The notes: generated by a model from the letters alone, not told the origin. A stretch of DNA of 64,000 nucleotides from Citrus sinensis (GCF_022201045.2 NC_068558.1:41125501-41189500), one strand, 5' to 3'; positions 49,842 through 63,759 are shown, counted from the stretch's first letter. Made by a program: numbers and translations.

Positions 49842-49935
49842 AGGTCGTGTAATCGTGTAATACATGAAGGTCGTGTAATCGTGCAATACATGAAGGTCGT
49901 GTAATCGTGCAATACATGAAGGTCGTGTAATACAC
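49842..49935. repeat. 26-bp tandem repeat built on GTCGTGTAA
   Basis: Three 26-bp units and a partial fourth (49842-49867, 49868-49893, 49894-49919, 49920-49935). The unit has the form AGGTCGTGTAATCGTGCAAT plus ACATGA. Looser versions of the same word occur at about 48740-48910 on this strand and at about 50985-51240 as TTACACGAC on the other. Confidence 0.85.
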
Positions 49936-51250
49936 AACCTTTAATATTACATAACTTTACACGACAAAATCGTGTGTTACATGACAAAATTATAATCAGC
50001 ACAATTCATTAATTTTTCACAATTTGCATGCAGCAAAACAATTAGAAATTTGTTTTCGAACATGTTATGAGAGACCCGCAAGTAATTAATCTATTTTTTC
50101 AATATAAAAACCCTAACTTTTTTGTTTTGTTTCCTAAATATCAATAAGAAAACTAATTATAGGGAATTGTTTGCCCCAACTAGTTACATTCTGACAATTT
50201 TACAGTAAAGGATCAGCTCTCGTCGGCGATTATGTAGCGATGAACTAGGCTTCTCTTTCTCAGTTGTGGCAGTTTCCCCTTCTCAAGCTCAGTTTGCTCG
50301 TGTTGAAGTTCGATTTAGCATGTATGGAGAATGAATGTTTGTTTGAGTAGAGGTGATGCCGATGAGCGAATTGCAGAGGTGATGCTGGTTGATATTCGAT
50401 TTAGCATGTATGAAAATAGAGGATGAGTGTTTGTTTGTTTGAGTAAAGGTAATGGAGGGAATTGTAGCATATATGAGTGTTTGTTTGTTTGAGTAGAGGG
50501 AGTGAGGGGTGCTGTCGGTTAGTTGAAGTGTTTTAAAATGAGGATAGCTTAGTAATTTCCTATCAACTTTTAAAGGGTATCGATGAAAATTTTGGCAAAA
50601 TCAAATTTTAGGGTATTGAGATAATTTTTAAAGTACGAAGGTGTATCTACTGCAATTCCCTCCTCAAATAAACACTCATACATGTTGAAATAGACATCAA
50701 CGCATGAACAAACCGAACTTGAGAAGGGGAAGCTGCTACAACTGAGAAAAGAAGTTTGGTTCGTCGCTGCACAATCGATAGCGAAAGCTAATTCTTTGCT
50801 GCAAAATTGTTGGAATCTAACTACTTTAGGAAAGTATTAACTTTCTTTTTTATATTTTAAAAAATGAAAAAAAAAATCTTCTATTTTAAAAATAGATTAA
50901 ATTAGTTGTGGGTCTCTCATAACATATAAATTTTTAAATGTTTGCTCCATGTAAATGAAAAATTGATAAATTGTGCCGATTATAATTTGGTTGTGTAAGA
51001 TCATGTAACACACGATTTAGTCCTGTAAGGTCATGTAACACAAGATTTAAGGTCTTGTAATACACTCATGTAATACATGACCCTCAGTCGTAGATGACAT
51101 GATTTTTTGTATTATTACGCGATCTTGAATCATGTATCACGACATTCAGTTGTGTATTACACGACCTTTATGTATTACACGACCTTCATGTATTACACGA
51201 CTTCATATATTACGCGATTACACGACCTTCATATATTACACGATTTTTTT
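49850..51250. repeat. large imperfect palindrome within the MULE complex
   Basis: The arm at about 49850-50345 is mirrored in reverse complement at about 50675-51250. The clearest pairing is CTTGAGAAGGGGAA near 50727-50740 with its complement near 50278-50291. The centre (50345-50675) contains the right end of pair A and imperfect repeats of a unit with GATTTAGCATGTATG and GTTTGTTTGAGTA. The arms differ by many substitutions and indels. Confidence 0.65.
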
Positions 51251-51584
51251 CATTATTCATTAAAATAATTTAGTTCTTTAAAGACTTAATTTGTGTTAAG
51301 AATTTATATTTGTTGCTGCGTAGAAAATGTCAATGAAAATTATTCAAAAAAAAAAGTGAATACATAGTTGTATTTTTGTAAGAGGTTATAAGAGATTTTG
51401 AGAGAATTTCGATAAAAAATATATTTGAGTGTAAGAATTAAGAGGACGGTGAAAAAGAGTAGATTTCATGCATTCATTAAGGGTATTTTAGATTTATACA
51501 CATTTATTAGAATATCTATGAAAAAAAAAAAAAGAGAAGAGGTATTTAAATAATTTTACAACTGGCTATTTAATTAAAAACCCC

Positions 51585-53114
51585 GGAAAGATTTGGAGAG
51601 TTTGTGGAATTGGAAACTGGGGGAAAGAAGGCTTTATTTTATGTTAAGAGAGTCCGGAACGTACACGTGTCTTTGATGGTTTTCCAACGATGGCAAAAAA
51701 TAATGAAAATTATATAAGAGATTATGAAAGGAAATACGAGCATGTTATTTAGATAATCACACATCCCGACCCACCTTTTTCCGTAATCCAGAGTTTTTCA
51801 GTGAGACTTTTTATTACATTAATTGTGATAGACATTGGTAGTTCATTAGTCCCATTGTGCATTTTAGTGAATCAATAAAGTTACCTATGGTTACATAGAC
51901 AAAATTATCAACTAGGAGAGTAAATGTCCAAACTTAAACGATTAGAGATTTTAATTATCCATTCCTTAAATTGCAAGAATTCGACCAGTTGCCATTGTTC
52001 TTATTTCATCTACAATTTTTCAGCATTTGTTGGATTAAGCAAAAAAATCTTGAGTAAAGGCTAATTTCTGGATTAGGCAAATGTACTTGCAATCACATCA
52101 TGGAAGTCCAAAAAATGACCTACCACGAATCTTAGCAATGTTTGCATTGAATCTAAAGTAAATGCTTTTCTGGATCTTGAATTATGAATTTAAAGAAACC
52201 TGAGAATATACACGCCCCCAAAAGAGTTTATGCAAAGGCCTTCCTTGTTGAAATGGACAACACTGCATCTTTATGAATATTGCCAGAGGAACATAATAAA
52301 AGAACCAATGACATGAACCACTTTGATCTTTTCACTTCTCAGAAGTACCAGAGAAAATAGCCCGAGCAAGGAATTAGCATTGTAATAAATCAAGATGCTT
52401 TAATGATAAGGCTCAATGATACGACAAAAATTTCTACATATTCTAGCAAGATGTTTTTCCCTGCACCGAAGTTATTTTTGTGGTATGCAATTTTCTTCAT
52501 AACATCTGCAACACGTCTGTCGCGGTGTCGCATTAGGTTCCTTTCTCTCCCGAACAATCTTTTATGAGCACAAGTACCGGCTTTCACGCATATGTCACTG
52601 TGCAGTCCCTTCTCACTCCTAAACACACAGCAAAGTACGCAAAAACCGATCAGGATCACTTATTATGAGGAATAAAATTTGTAAAGTCAATTAGAACCAA
52701 GTTGTGTTTCAATTAAATCAGGCTTTCATGTACATGTCATTGTGCAGCCCTTCTCAACTCATTCCTAATTGCACGGCGACATAAGCAAAAATGAAGGGGA
52801 TAAGCTCACATGCACGTGTGGAACATTCCAAATGACTTTTTGATCCTCGTACCCTAAGAAAAGGTCTTAATGTATAAGTGGGATGTGCATGCAAGTATCA
52901 CCAACACATATGTGCACAGAGACACAGTGCACACAGCACACATGTTGCATGGAAAGAGATGTGCAAACACACAGACCAAGAGAGTAGGTCATACCAATAT
53001 CATCATGGAGGCTCTATCAATTATCATTTGCACCATAAACTAAGGGGACCTAATGATTCCTTGTCACTAAAACTTGATATAATAAACTCCTGATCCGACT
53101 GAAGCCTCCATCAA
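51585..53114. other. PNPase 3' flank, no gene recognised
   Basis: AT-rich sequence leading to the PNPase stop. A short duplicated stretch occurs at about 52580-52640 and 52721-52790 (both with GTCA-TGTGCAG and CCCTTCTCA). Part of it may be a 3' UTR. An 89-codon minus-strand ORF here has no recognisable homology. Confidence 0.4.
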
Positions 53115-56100
53115 CTATTGACTGCTGACTGCTTTACCACTGCTCTTTTTTGTCCTGTCTTTGTTACTATAGGGCCCGTCTTTTGCAGGGCTAGCTGGTC
53201 TCTTGAAGACCTTGACCTTCTTGTGTGGAAGTACGGTGTCCTCTGAAGAGCTACCTTTTGGTTTTGGGGAGCCTACAAGTTTATCTGAAGCTGCAGCCTC
53301 TTTGGTGGGATCACCCGTAGGCAGCTTTACAGGGGGATTCTCTGCATCTGCTTCAGGAAGCAGTGCTCTGCGGCTCAGGCGAAGTTGTCCCTTATCATTT
53401 ACCTGTCTCACATTCCCATACAGAAATTCTTAATAAATTAAAGCAACTTCCACAAGAATGATACGTGAGGAACAAAGAAAAGCAGGAGATGCTAGATCCA
53501 AGATCATAGATAAAGATTTCTACGTTAACCTTGTATTAAACTTTGCAAGTTTTACATCTAACTCAGATTTCATAACTGATGTGGAAGGCAATAAACAGGA
53601 AGGGAAGATTCCGAAAACTAGGTGTTATTCCATGGATTTAAATCGTTGTCACAGCAATAGGGATAAAAACTGGCCTACTGATTATTATTCAGCATATGAA
53701 AGAGGACAACTATTGGTGGAGACGAACTGCATACATTTCAATACATATCCTCAGAAGTTTAACTGGTAGCCACAAATTTAGAAGGTTAGGAAATAGAATT
53801 TAAATAAATATTGAGCCTTCCCCTATTTGCTCTTGTTCATTTTCAGTTTCTTCCATTTGTCTTTTATGAATTCTGGATGCACATCTTTATCAGGAAAGTA
53901 TCAAGTGGTCAAATGATTGGAATAAGCTCACACAAGGGTAATCTTCAAACTGGAGAGCAAAAAATATAACCTTAAATATGGAAAAAGAAATGTTCATGCA
54001 ATAATGATCCATTCTACATCATAGTTATAATTTATGATTGTACTTTTGTGAATCTGAGCAGATAAGAGACAGAAACTCCCAAACCTCAATAAGTTTAACA
54101 TCAACAAGGTCACCAACTTTCACAACCTGTAATTGAAAAAATAACAAAATAATCGATGTGATTTATAGATCTTTCTTAGCTAAATACAGAAATCATTATT
54201 ATTTCAATAATCGATGTGATAGATATTGTTCTAAAAAAATTGATGTGGATAGATAGACAAATTAATAAAAATTTAAAAAAAAAGGAAAAAGCAAGGGGAG
54301 GAAGAAAGAACACTGCTTACATCTTCCGCCTTTGCAAGCCAATTTGAGCTCAGCTCACTAATATGGCAAAGTCCCTGCAGGATCAAAACATGAGAATCTT
54401 TGAATTTCTCCTTAGTTTTCTCATACTCCGTTATTAGATTAATCCATACTTGCATTTATACTTGTTAATATAACATGTTCACTTGAAACATTTAATGCAT
54501 ACAACCAAGGTGTTTGGTTCAGATTATTCAGAAAAGCCAAAAGAAGAAGTAATGCAGCCTCTATTTGACAATGCCTCATGAAAAATTAAAAACAGAATAA
54601 CAGGAATAATATGATGATTGATCAAAAGCTTTTGAATCTCAACTTCTATTCTTCTAATAATTTGAATCCTGCCAACTAGCAGAATGTATTTTGTTCCGAA
54701 AACAAAATTTCAGAATGATTGTGAAACGCTGCAAGACAAAACAGGAACCAATTTTTTACCACAAAAAAATGCAAAAAAGGGGGAACAGGAAAATTGTTTT
54801 CAACTTGTGATCAAAATAATACCTCACGCCCAGGGGCTATCTCAACAAAAACTCCATAAGGAGCAATTGATTTGATCTCGCAGTTCCTGATTTAATCAAC
54901 CAATCAAAATAATAAATATGAAAAGCATAAAGTTTCCAGAAACAAAATACATAAATGAAAATAAGAAAGTCCCCTTTCCAATCTTCAAGCAAAGCGGTTG
55001 TATTCTTATAATGTTTGAGCATGACACCCTTCATTATGAAGCATATCTAATCCAAAGGTTGTAAAAACTTTTGCTTAATAATGAAATTGCATCATTTAAA
55101 TATGTATGTTGGACAATTTCCTGGCAACTTGAACTCTCCGGATTAATGGTTACTCAACAAAATATCAAGTTAACAAAGTTTACTCAAAATAACATCAGCT
55201 TGTGTTTGTATCTGCCATCTATTCATCAAACTACAAAACAAAGATGGGTTTGTGTTGGGGTTCATGTCTGTTTGGTGTGTAGGAACTTGACAGGTACACG
55301 AAGGGAGGTGAAAAAGTCTAATCACTATTGTTATGTTTTATCTTACCACCTAGGCTTTTAGGAACAATGACCACCGAATACCAGGACATTCAAGTTGGGA
55401 AAACGAGAAAGGTCACCAGAAAAGAAAAGAAATACCTATAAATATCACCAACAGTTGGGACCATTGTTAGATTACTAATAATGGCTTTGGACTTCTCTAG
55501 ACTTGACAAATCCTTTGCAGTAATTTTTACCTGAGAACAGGATATATTTCAGAAAGTGCAGAAATGAAAAGATCAAATAAAAAAATATCAAGGAAAGATG
55601 GGGACCATAATCTGATCTTACTGTTCCGTCATCTTCAGTGTCAATAGCCTCCACTCCAGTTTCTTCGATAATACTCTTCACCTTCTTCCCACCAGAACCA
55701 ATGATAAGGTTGATTTTCTCTGGCTTGACCTATAAAACATTATTATATTAAGCAAGGAGTATATTTATGTATCATAGACATGATGCCAACTGACAAGCAA
55801 TTAATAGGATCCTGTAAACAAACCTTCATAATGTGAATCAATGGGGCATGCTTGGAAAGACTATTGGAAGGGGGAGGTGAGCATTTCAACATTTCAGCTG
55901 AATCATTAAATGGAAGTAAAAAGTTAGTCGAGAATTCATGACTACGTAAGGAGATCATAATAACTATCAACACTCAAGAAAAATACAATTACTAAGGTTT
56001 CACAGAGTGGACAAACAACAGAGAGAAATGCTCCAAAAGCAACATCGTGAAACAGTAACTGTAATACTTCCAAAGTTCAATGGCTCGGATAGCAACTTGA

Positions 56101-59100
56101 TAAGTGACAAATCTGTTAAAGAACTAAGGGGTGCTTTCAATGTACTGATATACACAGTTAATACCCAGTAAACAAAAGATCCATATGAGCCAAGAAACCT
56201 AGAGGCCATCCTATCCAGTATACAAGTCCTCCAAGGATCAAAACCAACAGAAATTCAACATAGCAATCTCAGATACAAGCACAAGATGTTTCAAAGGCTC
56301 ACAATTTTCATTTCAGTTTTGTATAAATATGTGCCTAAATTAACTAGAAAGATATATTTCGGAACTGTAAATCTAATTTAAAATGATTTCCAATAATTTT
56401 ACAAATTATTATAAATGAACATTACAAAGATATCTGAGTTGGAATCAGGACAGACAAGGGCAAAAAAGCATAGATGCAGGGTTAAGAAGTTAGCATAATC
56501 AACCAACCTCATAAAGTAGTTTGAACTCTTTAGAATCATAAACTAAAAATACCAAAGAAGTTTCCATATATTTCTTTCACATAAACTAATAAACCCAGAT
56601 CTTTACCAAGAATATGCCTACGACCATCCTTTGCCTGTTGAAGTGCCTTTTTCATAACAGGTAAAGTAATCCCTCCTACCTGTCATAGAATGGTCATTAC
56701 TTATAATTTAAGATTAGCAGATAAAGTTAGCAATGTCCAAGAACACAACCACCAAGCTTTGGGGAAACATAAACCTTTATGTCCATCTGAAATGCAGTTA
56801 TTCCATCTTCATTTCCAGCAACCTGAGATTATCATCCTAAATGAGCCAAAACAGCTTCCAATACTTAAAACTATTAGCATTATCAAACCCCCTAATTTAA
56901 ATATATCAAAAAGATAACAAAATAAATGCAAGGAAATATGACCTTAAAATCCATATCCCCAGATGCATCTTCGGATCCAGTTATGTCAGAGAGAATTAGC
57001 GGTGTTCCATCTCCCCCAAATTCGTCAGTGTCTAAAACCATACCCATTGCTACTCCAGCAATTGAGCACTTTATGGGAACCCCGGCATCTTGCAATGCCA
57101 AGCAACCTCCACAAACAGATGCCATGCTATTATGCAATGAAACTTGAGTTAGTATTAAATGCTAAAATCTATTCAGAAAATGACTTCAGATGCAACTATA
57201 AAATGAGAGGGGCAGCAGGGAAGTTGAGTGTCCATGCGAAAAGTATGAATGATATCAAAGGCTTCAAATAGATTCGAAATGCATACACATACTAAGATTT
57301 ATATATGTAAAAGTTTTAGCTTTAAAATGATAAAGAAATTTGAAGGAAAATAAAAAGAATCCACCTTGAGGAGCCATTGCTTTCTGTTATGGTACTCTCC
57401 ACACGTATAGTATAAGGAAAATCGTTGTCAGAAGGCAACACAGGCTCAAGAGCTCGCTCTGCAAGCGTTCCATGACCAATTTCTCTTCTACTGGGTGCTC
57501 CAATTCGCCCAACCTCACCAACTGATGATGGAGGAAATGAGTACTGAAATATTATATGAAAATGCAAATGATAGCTGTTAGCATTTTGGAAAAGGTTAAT
57601 ATGTTGAAAATAAAACAACAGATTCAGTGGCAATAAAGTCAAAGAGACCTGAAGGTAGAACCTCTTCACTTCATCATCACTCTCAAGGTTGTCTATTCTC
57701 TGTGCCATTTGTTTATCACCCAGCGTAACCACAGCCAAAGACTGAAAATTATTACAAGGTATTAGACAAACAAATGGAACAATGACTGCATAAGGATATG
57801 CACGATGTTCATAAACTACATAGCAGGACATGGTTCCCAATGTTATCTCTCAAGACATAGAATAATCAAACCCAAACTGAATGCTGGCCATAAAATGGAC
57901 AATTAACGGTGGCTAGATAGAACATGACTGATGATATAAGATCATAGGTTAACCTAAGACAAACAAGGAGCTGACCTAGCAGTATGAAATAAGCTTGAAG
58001 GAACAGAGAACTTGGGAAGGCATGTTCAACTGCACAAATAGAGACGAAAGTGCAGGAGGGTAAACACCAATCATCATGCATGCAAATTATATTCAGTTTC
58101 TATGAAGATTTTGAATAATTCCCACATCAAGAAACACAGTGATCATGCTTTTTAAATAGGAATGACAGCACAAAACAAACACACCATGAAAAGGACGTGG
58201 TCAATAATTTCCACACAGACCCACATACAAGACCGTACAGCAGCAAAACGCACAGATATAAATATACAATCACACACACACATACTGCTCTACTTTAAAC
58301 CTGAGTTTCTCCACGCGTGAAAAGTGCACTTCCGTGTGCTCTAGGAAGTAATCCACATCTTGAACTGATTGGACGAATTCCATCTGCAAATCGTCCATCG
58401 CTTCTTCTTCCTCCCTGTACCAGTTCCAAAGAAAGAAAATGAATATCAGGGATGAACATACTCAGCACCAGTCATTTTTAAATGAGAAGACTTTTTTCTT
58501 GTGGAAACAAAGAGGGTTCTGACATTTAAATACAGTGCATCCTTCAGAAGTTATTGGATCAATGGGATAGTATTCATATGGAGAATGCAAACATCAAATA
58601 CACTATGCCATGTTGAGGAAGAACTTGAACTACAATAACATGTGAATTCCAAACTTTAGCACGTACTACAGGAAAAAATTCAAAATAAATCAACACCCTC
58701 AAATGCACAAAACATCGCAAGCGACATTGATAACAATAGCACTCTTTGAGTCAAAAGAATATTTAGCGGTAAGCAAAATAAAAAATTCTGCTTGCCATAG
58801 GAAAGCTGAATTTCAAATGCTACAAAAGTCAGAAGTAATTTAGCTTTCTAATAACTATAGGGAAAAGCTAATTCAGTGTACTGCAATAGCGCAACAAGAG
58901 ATCCATTGGATTTTATCCAAAATCTAAAACTACCAATGGAAATTTTTCACTAAGATTTTACAGACAGAAATTTTGAATACCTCCACGATACGCCTTCGCA
59001 GGAATTTGGAAGTAACTTCTTTAAATACCAGCTTCACATCTACCTCAGAAAACAACTAGCAGAGGCAAATCATGAAAATAAAAAGCTTGAGTGACAATAT

Positions 59101-62100
59101 GACATAATACTTCAATGACAGAGAAGAAGGCAAGCAAAAGTTCATTCATAGGATGAAAATTATTAAATACTATAATTTATCGTCAAGGCCAATCACCCGC
59201 TTAAGCTGGAACGGAAAGTATTATTGGAATTTACCATGGGTGTGGATTTCCTTGACTTTGGCTTGATGTGGACATCACCTTCATCTACTTCACCATCCAC
59301 AACAACTTCCTCATCCTCATCTTCATCCTCAAGCAGATCTGGTATTGTTTCAACAATGCCCACAGTTTCATCCTTGCTGACATATCCATTCTCAGAAAGA
59401 ATTGTCAAAACTTTTTCTTCCAATGATGAAAGGGCCTTTCTTCGAGGTATTTTGTTCTTAATTTGTAACACTTTCACCAATTCCTCACCAGCAATTTCCT
59501 GCAAGCAATGCATAACAAATATATTACTACTTATTATTCTTTCATAATTTACTTTTATGAGAGAGCATAAAATTGCAAAATTAAATTTGAACAATGTCTC
59601 CTTCAAACATCCATACATAAAATTTCAATACAATATCTCCTTCAGGCATCTCATACTGATTATTTTAAATGCTTCCATAAACAACTTCCTAGAAGCTATA
59701 CCATTCAACAACATAAAATTTAAACAACAATATCTCCTTCCGGCATCTCATACTGATTATATTAAATGCTTCCATAAACAACTTGCTAGAACCTATACCA
59801 GTCACTTCTGGTACATTTTGAAACAAGTATGACACTAGTTACTTCAGTATGATACATATGTGTCTCAGCTATTAAGATATGAGTCTCACTTTAATAAGAT
59901 GCCAACGCCACTAAAAGAAAAAAACAAAAAACACACACACACACACAGTTCATAATGCGTTGAAATTCGTGTTTGTTTTTTTTTGGGGGGGAGGGGGTTG
60001 TTTAAGCGGCATCATCATTTTATTAAAATGAGGACATCCTCAACGAAGAATTGTTCAATATATAAATATCTATTTAGAAGGTTTTTTATCTCTAAGTTCT
60101 GAAGACTTGAGTACAACAAACAGATTGAGAAGAGATGAATTTTTAAAATTTTTTTTTGAAGACTTAGAAGTGTAAAAGGCTTGTCTTCTGAAGTTTGAAT
60201 TGTCTTCTTTATAGACTTTCTTGATGACCTTTGCCATAGCAAGTGTCCTTAGCTGTAGCAAGTATCTCTCTTTTTTTCATGGCTACAATAAAAGACACTG
60301 GTTCATTTATTATTAATAACTCATTTTAAATATTCCATTCTCTATTTTCAATTTATCAATTTATTTAGTGCTATTATTTTGTGTATTATTATTTTAAGAT
60401 TAATATTTTAGTGCTATTATTTCGTGTATTATTATTTTAAGATTAAAATTTTACGTGCATTTTATATTTTGCATTATACGATCCTGTTTCTTTAATATCA
60501 AAGCCAGTTTTTGATCCTAGGATGTGGGTTATGGACCCACCATGCTTCCTTGCTTGCGTGTTTGTTTGTGTATAAAAAACTAAACTATTGCTACTCATGA
60601 ATCCAAAGAAAGAGGATGCATGCTTAGGCAATAAAAAAAGAAGAAATTATACTTCAACATGCTTATATAGCTCAGGAGGAGGTAATTTGATTGTGTCGAG
60701 CATTTTTGGTTTACCACACATTTCCACAAGAGCCTTCACCTCATTGGAAATTTCCCGTACTGCATCCTGATCAAAAGTAGAAAGTTCGTGTATCAACTTA
60801 TAGAAGGAAAAGCTTAACAATTGCCACAGTTTCATTACATTTTTAGAACATTAAATGAGCCTAATATTATAAAACAGAGAGGGGGAGAGAGAGAGAGAGA
60901 AATCCTAGCACAATAGACTCGACATGTTAAACCCCTTATTTCAAAAGCTGGAGATGCCGCCGCAGGGGGGGGGGTGGGGGAAGCAAAGAAACAAAGAAAA
61001 GAAAAATAAAATAGAAACTAGCAAACGAAACAAAAGGTAAAACCCCCATAGGTTTTTCTACCCAAGAAAGAAAAAAAAAACACAAATCAATTATGAGTTA
61101 AGTAAACCATAAACAAAACATTTACCCGCAATCCTATATTTTTTCTTACAAAATTAGAATTTACTTGAATATGGTAACTTGAATACGGTAGAATAATTTG
61201 TTCTTTTAGTCAGGCAATACAACTCTTTTGTAATCTATTTCTCATGAAATTAGGATTTACTTGAATATGGTATCTACATATAGACAAACAAAACAGTCAC
61301 ACTGACTTACCCCAAAAAACAAATTACTCAATTGTATGTTGTGCATCCTTTGTAAAAGAAAGCACTTTTAGCTCAAATCCATTATAGAAGAAGATAACAC
61401 AACAATGAAAGGTTCACTAATAAACATTCAGAAGCCAACAAAAAGACCATGAAAACAAATATTGATACTGCTAAGTATAGAAATAAATAATTATGGAGAA
61501 ATTTTTTTTTTTTAAGTAATAAAATCCATAGTTTGCAGATACAGCAGCAGATTGATATAATTTTGCATTTGGTTACAAGCATGACTTTCAGAAAAACTAA
61601 AACATAACCAGCCTAATATCCAAATAGCAGAAAAGCAACATACTTAGGTAAAAGAACAACCTGCCCGACTTGTACTGCTTGAATCAACATCTCTTCCGAA
61701 AGAAAATCACAATAACCCTGCAATTCGAAACTTTCTATGTCTCTATCAGTATTATCAAGACAAATTACTCAAGCGTAGGTTTGTTGAAACAGTAAAGTGT
61801 TGCACCCAAGTGGAATAGACCTGTGACCTCACCATTCATCCCACTTGTAGGGCAGAAGAGATTCCATTAGGCCCAACCACCATTGGCAAGAAACCAAACA
61901 ATCGTCAATGTTGTGTTAAGTCAGAAAGAGCCAATATTTCACAGCATTCACCAGTGAGAAAAAGTAATGTGAAAAATGGAAGTTACCATAACACCAATTG
62001 TGCTCTTGCTCAATTTTGTTACAATCCATTCTCAGATTATGTATTGAACCTTCAAAGCATTCGGTGTACCTCAATCTATTTAGGAGGTCGGACAACTATT

Positions 62101-63759
62101 TGCAACTTTATTTTTACTATATTTAGCACGAGCTGCTGACCATATAAATTGTCGGGGAAAACTCCAATAGTATCATTCACATGATCTTGGAACTCATTTC
62201 CAAAAGTTGTGATGAATACCCAACCTTTAAGAAAATATTATATTTGTATGATAGAAAAAGAAGTCAAAAAAGGAAACAACAAAAATGGTCTGATTTCCTT
62301 CATCCTGTCTCTCGATCCTCAGATCAAATTGAGTATTCCTAACACTAGCACTGACTAGGTTATAGAAACTGGAGTGTATTCCAAAATCTAGCTCACCCTC
62401 TTGCCTCATCTACAGATTATCCAACTCAACTGCTGGCCTTCTCTATTTTCAATTAATGTCTCTTTGTAGTTTTGTATCAATAAATCAGATCAAGCATGAA
62501 GATCCTAGCATGTACCTATTCATCATGTTGTTTACTTCCAGTCTCCTAGTGCACAATTGTTTTCTGCACACCTTCCATTAGCACAATTGTTTTCCGCACA
62601 CCTTCCATTCATATAATTTAGCAGAAACTTGTTTGCAAACTTAGGTAGATTATCCAGGTGAGCTGAAATGTGACCTCTTTAAACAACTAAAACAAGACTT
62701 GTGTGACATGAAATAAAAATCTCCATCACTGCATTAAAACTAACATTCAAATTAAAAGCAAACCTCTATCATCAATATTGCATCATCAGAGCCAGCCAGC
62801 AACAAGTCCAATTGTGAGTCTTCCATCTCTTGGGTGGTTGGGTTCACAATAAACTTGTCACCAACTAGACCAACTCGAACTCCCGCAATTACTTTTGAAT
62901 TTGGCACCTCTGAAAGAGCACTGTGGTTTCAAAAGATTACAAATTGAAAATAGATATTCTACTGATTCTATGTATTTGCAAGAGAATGGCACTACATAAG
63001 AGTATGATCAGACTTACACCGCTATTCCAGCAGCTGTGACTGCCAGAGCATCAGGGAAATGCAGACCATCATAACTCAAAACCTGTAAGCATTAGGTGAC
63101 AATAAGAAAAGCAAAATGAGCTATACAGATGACAGTGAGGGACACCATAAGTCACAATTACTCATGGACTATATTTTCACAAAAGCCATTGATCAGTTAG
63201 ACTATTTGTACATTACAATATTACATCATTAATATACTTGCTTTCAAGTTTCTTATACAAATAATAAACAACAAATTAAGTGAGCACTATTAATGCTAGA
63301 TAGAACACAGTGCAAGACTGGATGGATCATGACGGTGATAAGATGCATACAATATAACCTTGTCGGCAAGTATTTTAATTATGTTGGCATCAATGGTATA
63401 AGGGTAAAGTATCCCAATTCCCATTAGATCAAAATACCACGTTCTTGTCATTTTCACCAGGGGAATGGATGAGAAATTTTGCTCATATTGAACCAGTAAA
63501 AACTTTAACTATTTGGTCATAGATCTGTAACTTATCAATAAAATTCATTAAAGAATGTTAAGATACCGAAAATATAATAATACATCAGTTTTTAACTTAT
63601 TTATTCCATCACGTGAAATTTATGTTTTCCTTCTAAAAGGAGACAATTAAGTAAAGGAAATCTTCAAGAGAGATACAAAAGAAGCATACCCAAGAGAGTA
63701 TCTGAGTTTCATGGTAAAAGCCCTTAATCAAAGTTGGACGAAGAGGCCGATCAATCAAT
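53115..63759 (-). CDS. PNP1: plastid polyribonucleotide nucleotidyltransferase (PNPase), 5' end outside window
   Basis: Twenty exons give the last 738 residues: 63759-63690, 63082-63018, 62920-62764, 61717-61661, 60766-60653, 59498-59235, 59055-58981, 58414-58301, 57741-57649, 57543-57365, 57126-56943, 56822-56775, 56679-56607, 55897-55824, 55729-55622, 55530-55436, 54886-54823, 54374-54321, 54126-54085, 53402-53115. The order is end of the first RNase PH core ([20 protein letters not shown]), helical linker with [17 protein letters not shown], second RNase PH core ([35 protein letters not shown]), KH domain ([20 protein letters not shown]), S1 domain ([20 protein letters not shown]) and a Lys/Ser-rich tail ending KAVSSQ. 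The enzyme degrades RNA 3' to 5' by phosphorolysis and trims and polyadenylates plastid transcripts. The acidic linker matches the chloroplast RIF10 form as I recall it, not the mitochondrial paralogue. The transit peptide is not in the window. Confidence 0.95.
59616..59808. repeat. 96-bp tandem duplication in a PNPase intron
   Basis: 59616-59711 and 59712-59808 are two similar copies, both containing CATAAAATTT, ATATCTCCTTC and TAAATGCTTCCATAAACAAC. They differ at several positions. Confidence 0.85.
62551..62610. repeat. 30-bp tandem duplication in a PNPase intron
   Basis: Two near-identical 30-bp units (62551-62580 and 62581-62610) beginning GCACAATTGTTTTC and ending CACCTTCCATT. Confidence 0.9.

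Larger units (their letters stand above)
48069..50657. mobile_element. MULE-like inverted termini, pair A
   Basis: The left end AATTGCAGCAGATACACCTT and the reverse complement of the right end AATTGCAGTAGATACACCTT begin inverted repeats that continue, with mismatches, for about 130 bp (through the word TATCTCAATACCCTAAAAT). The two ends lie 2.6 kb apart. Pair B begins inside this interval and ends outside it, so A is interleaved with B rather than nested. No target-site duplication was recognised. Confidence 0.65.
48231..51584. mobile_element. MULE-like inverted termini, pair B
   Basis: The left end GGGGTTTTTAATTAAATA and the reverse complement of the right end start inverted repeats extending some 250-300 bp with many mismatches. 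Shared words include ATTATTTAAATACC and CCTTAATGAATGCAT. The interval contains a MULE N-terminal ORF, GTCGTGTAA-rich arrays and an imperfect palindrome. It is about 3.35 kb. Confidence 0.7.

Noticed and set aside
49842..49935. Regularly spaced repeats that might suggest a CRISPR array
   Set aside because: Units are contiguous without unique spacers, inside a plant transposon. This is a minisatellite.
52390..52659. 89-codon minus-strand ORF downstream of PNPase
   Set aside because: No homology recognised and no convincing splice connection to PNPase. Probably 3' UTR or intergenic.
57322..57840. 172-codon minus-strand ORF as a single exon
   Set aside because: It is two PNPase exons joined through an open intron. 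The GT-AG boundaries at 57543 and 57649 restore the known protein order.
60015..60261. Overlapping short minus-strand ORFs in a PNPase intron
   Set aside because: Lys/Ser-rich chance frames in AT-rich sequence. Possibly old transposon debris, but no family is recognisable.
53115..63759. Initial reading as mitochondrial PNPase
   Set aside because: The acidic linker and the sequence around the KH and S1 domains agree better with the plastid form as recalled.
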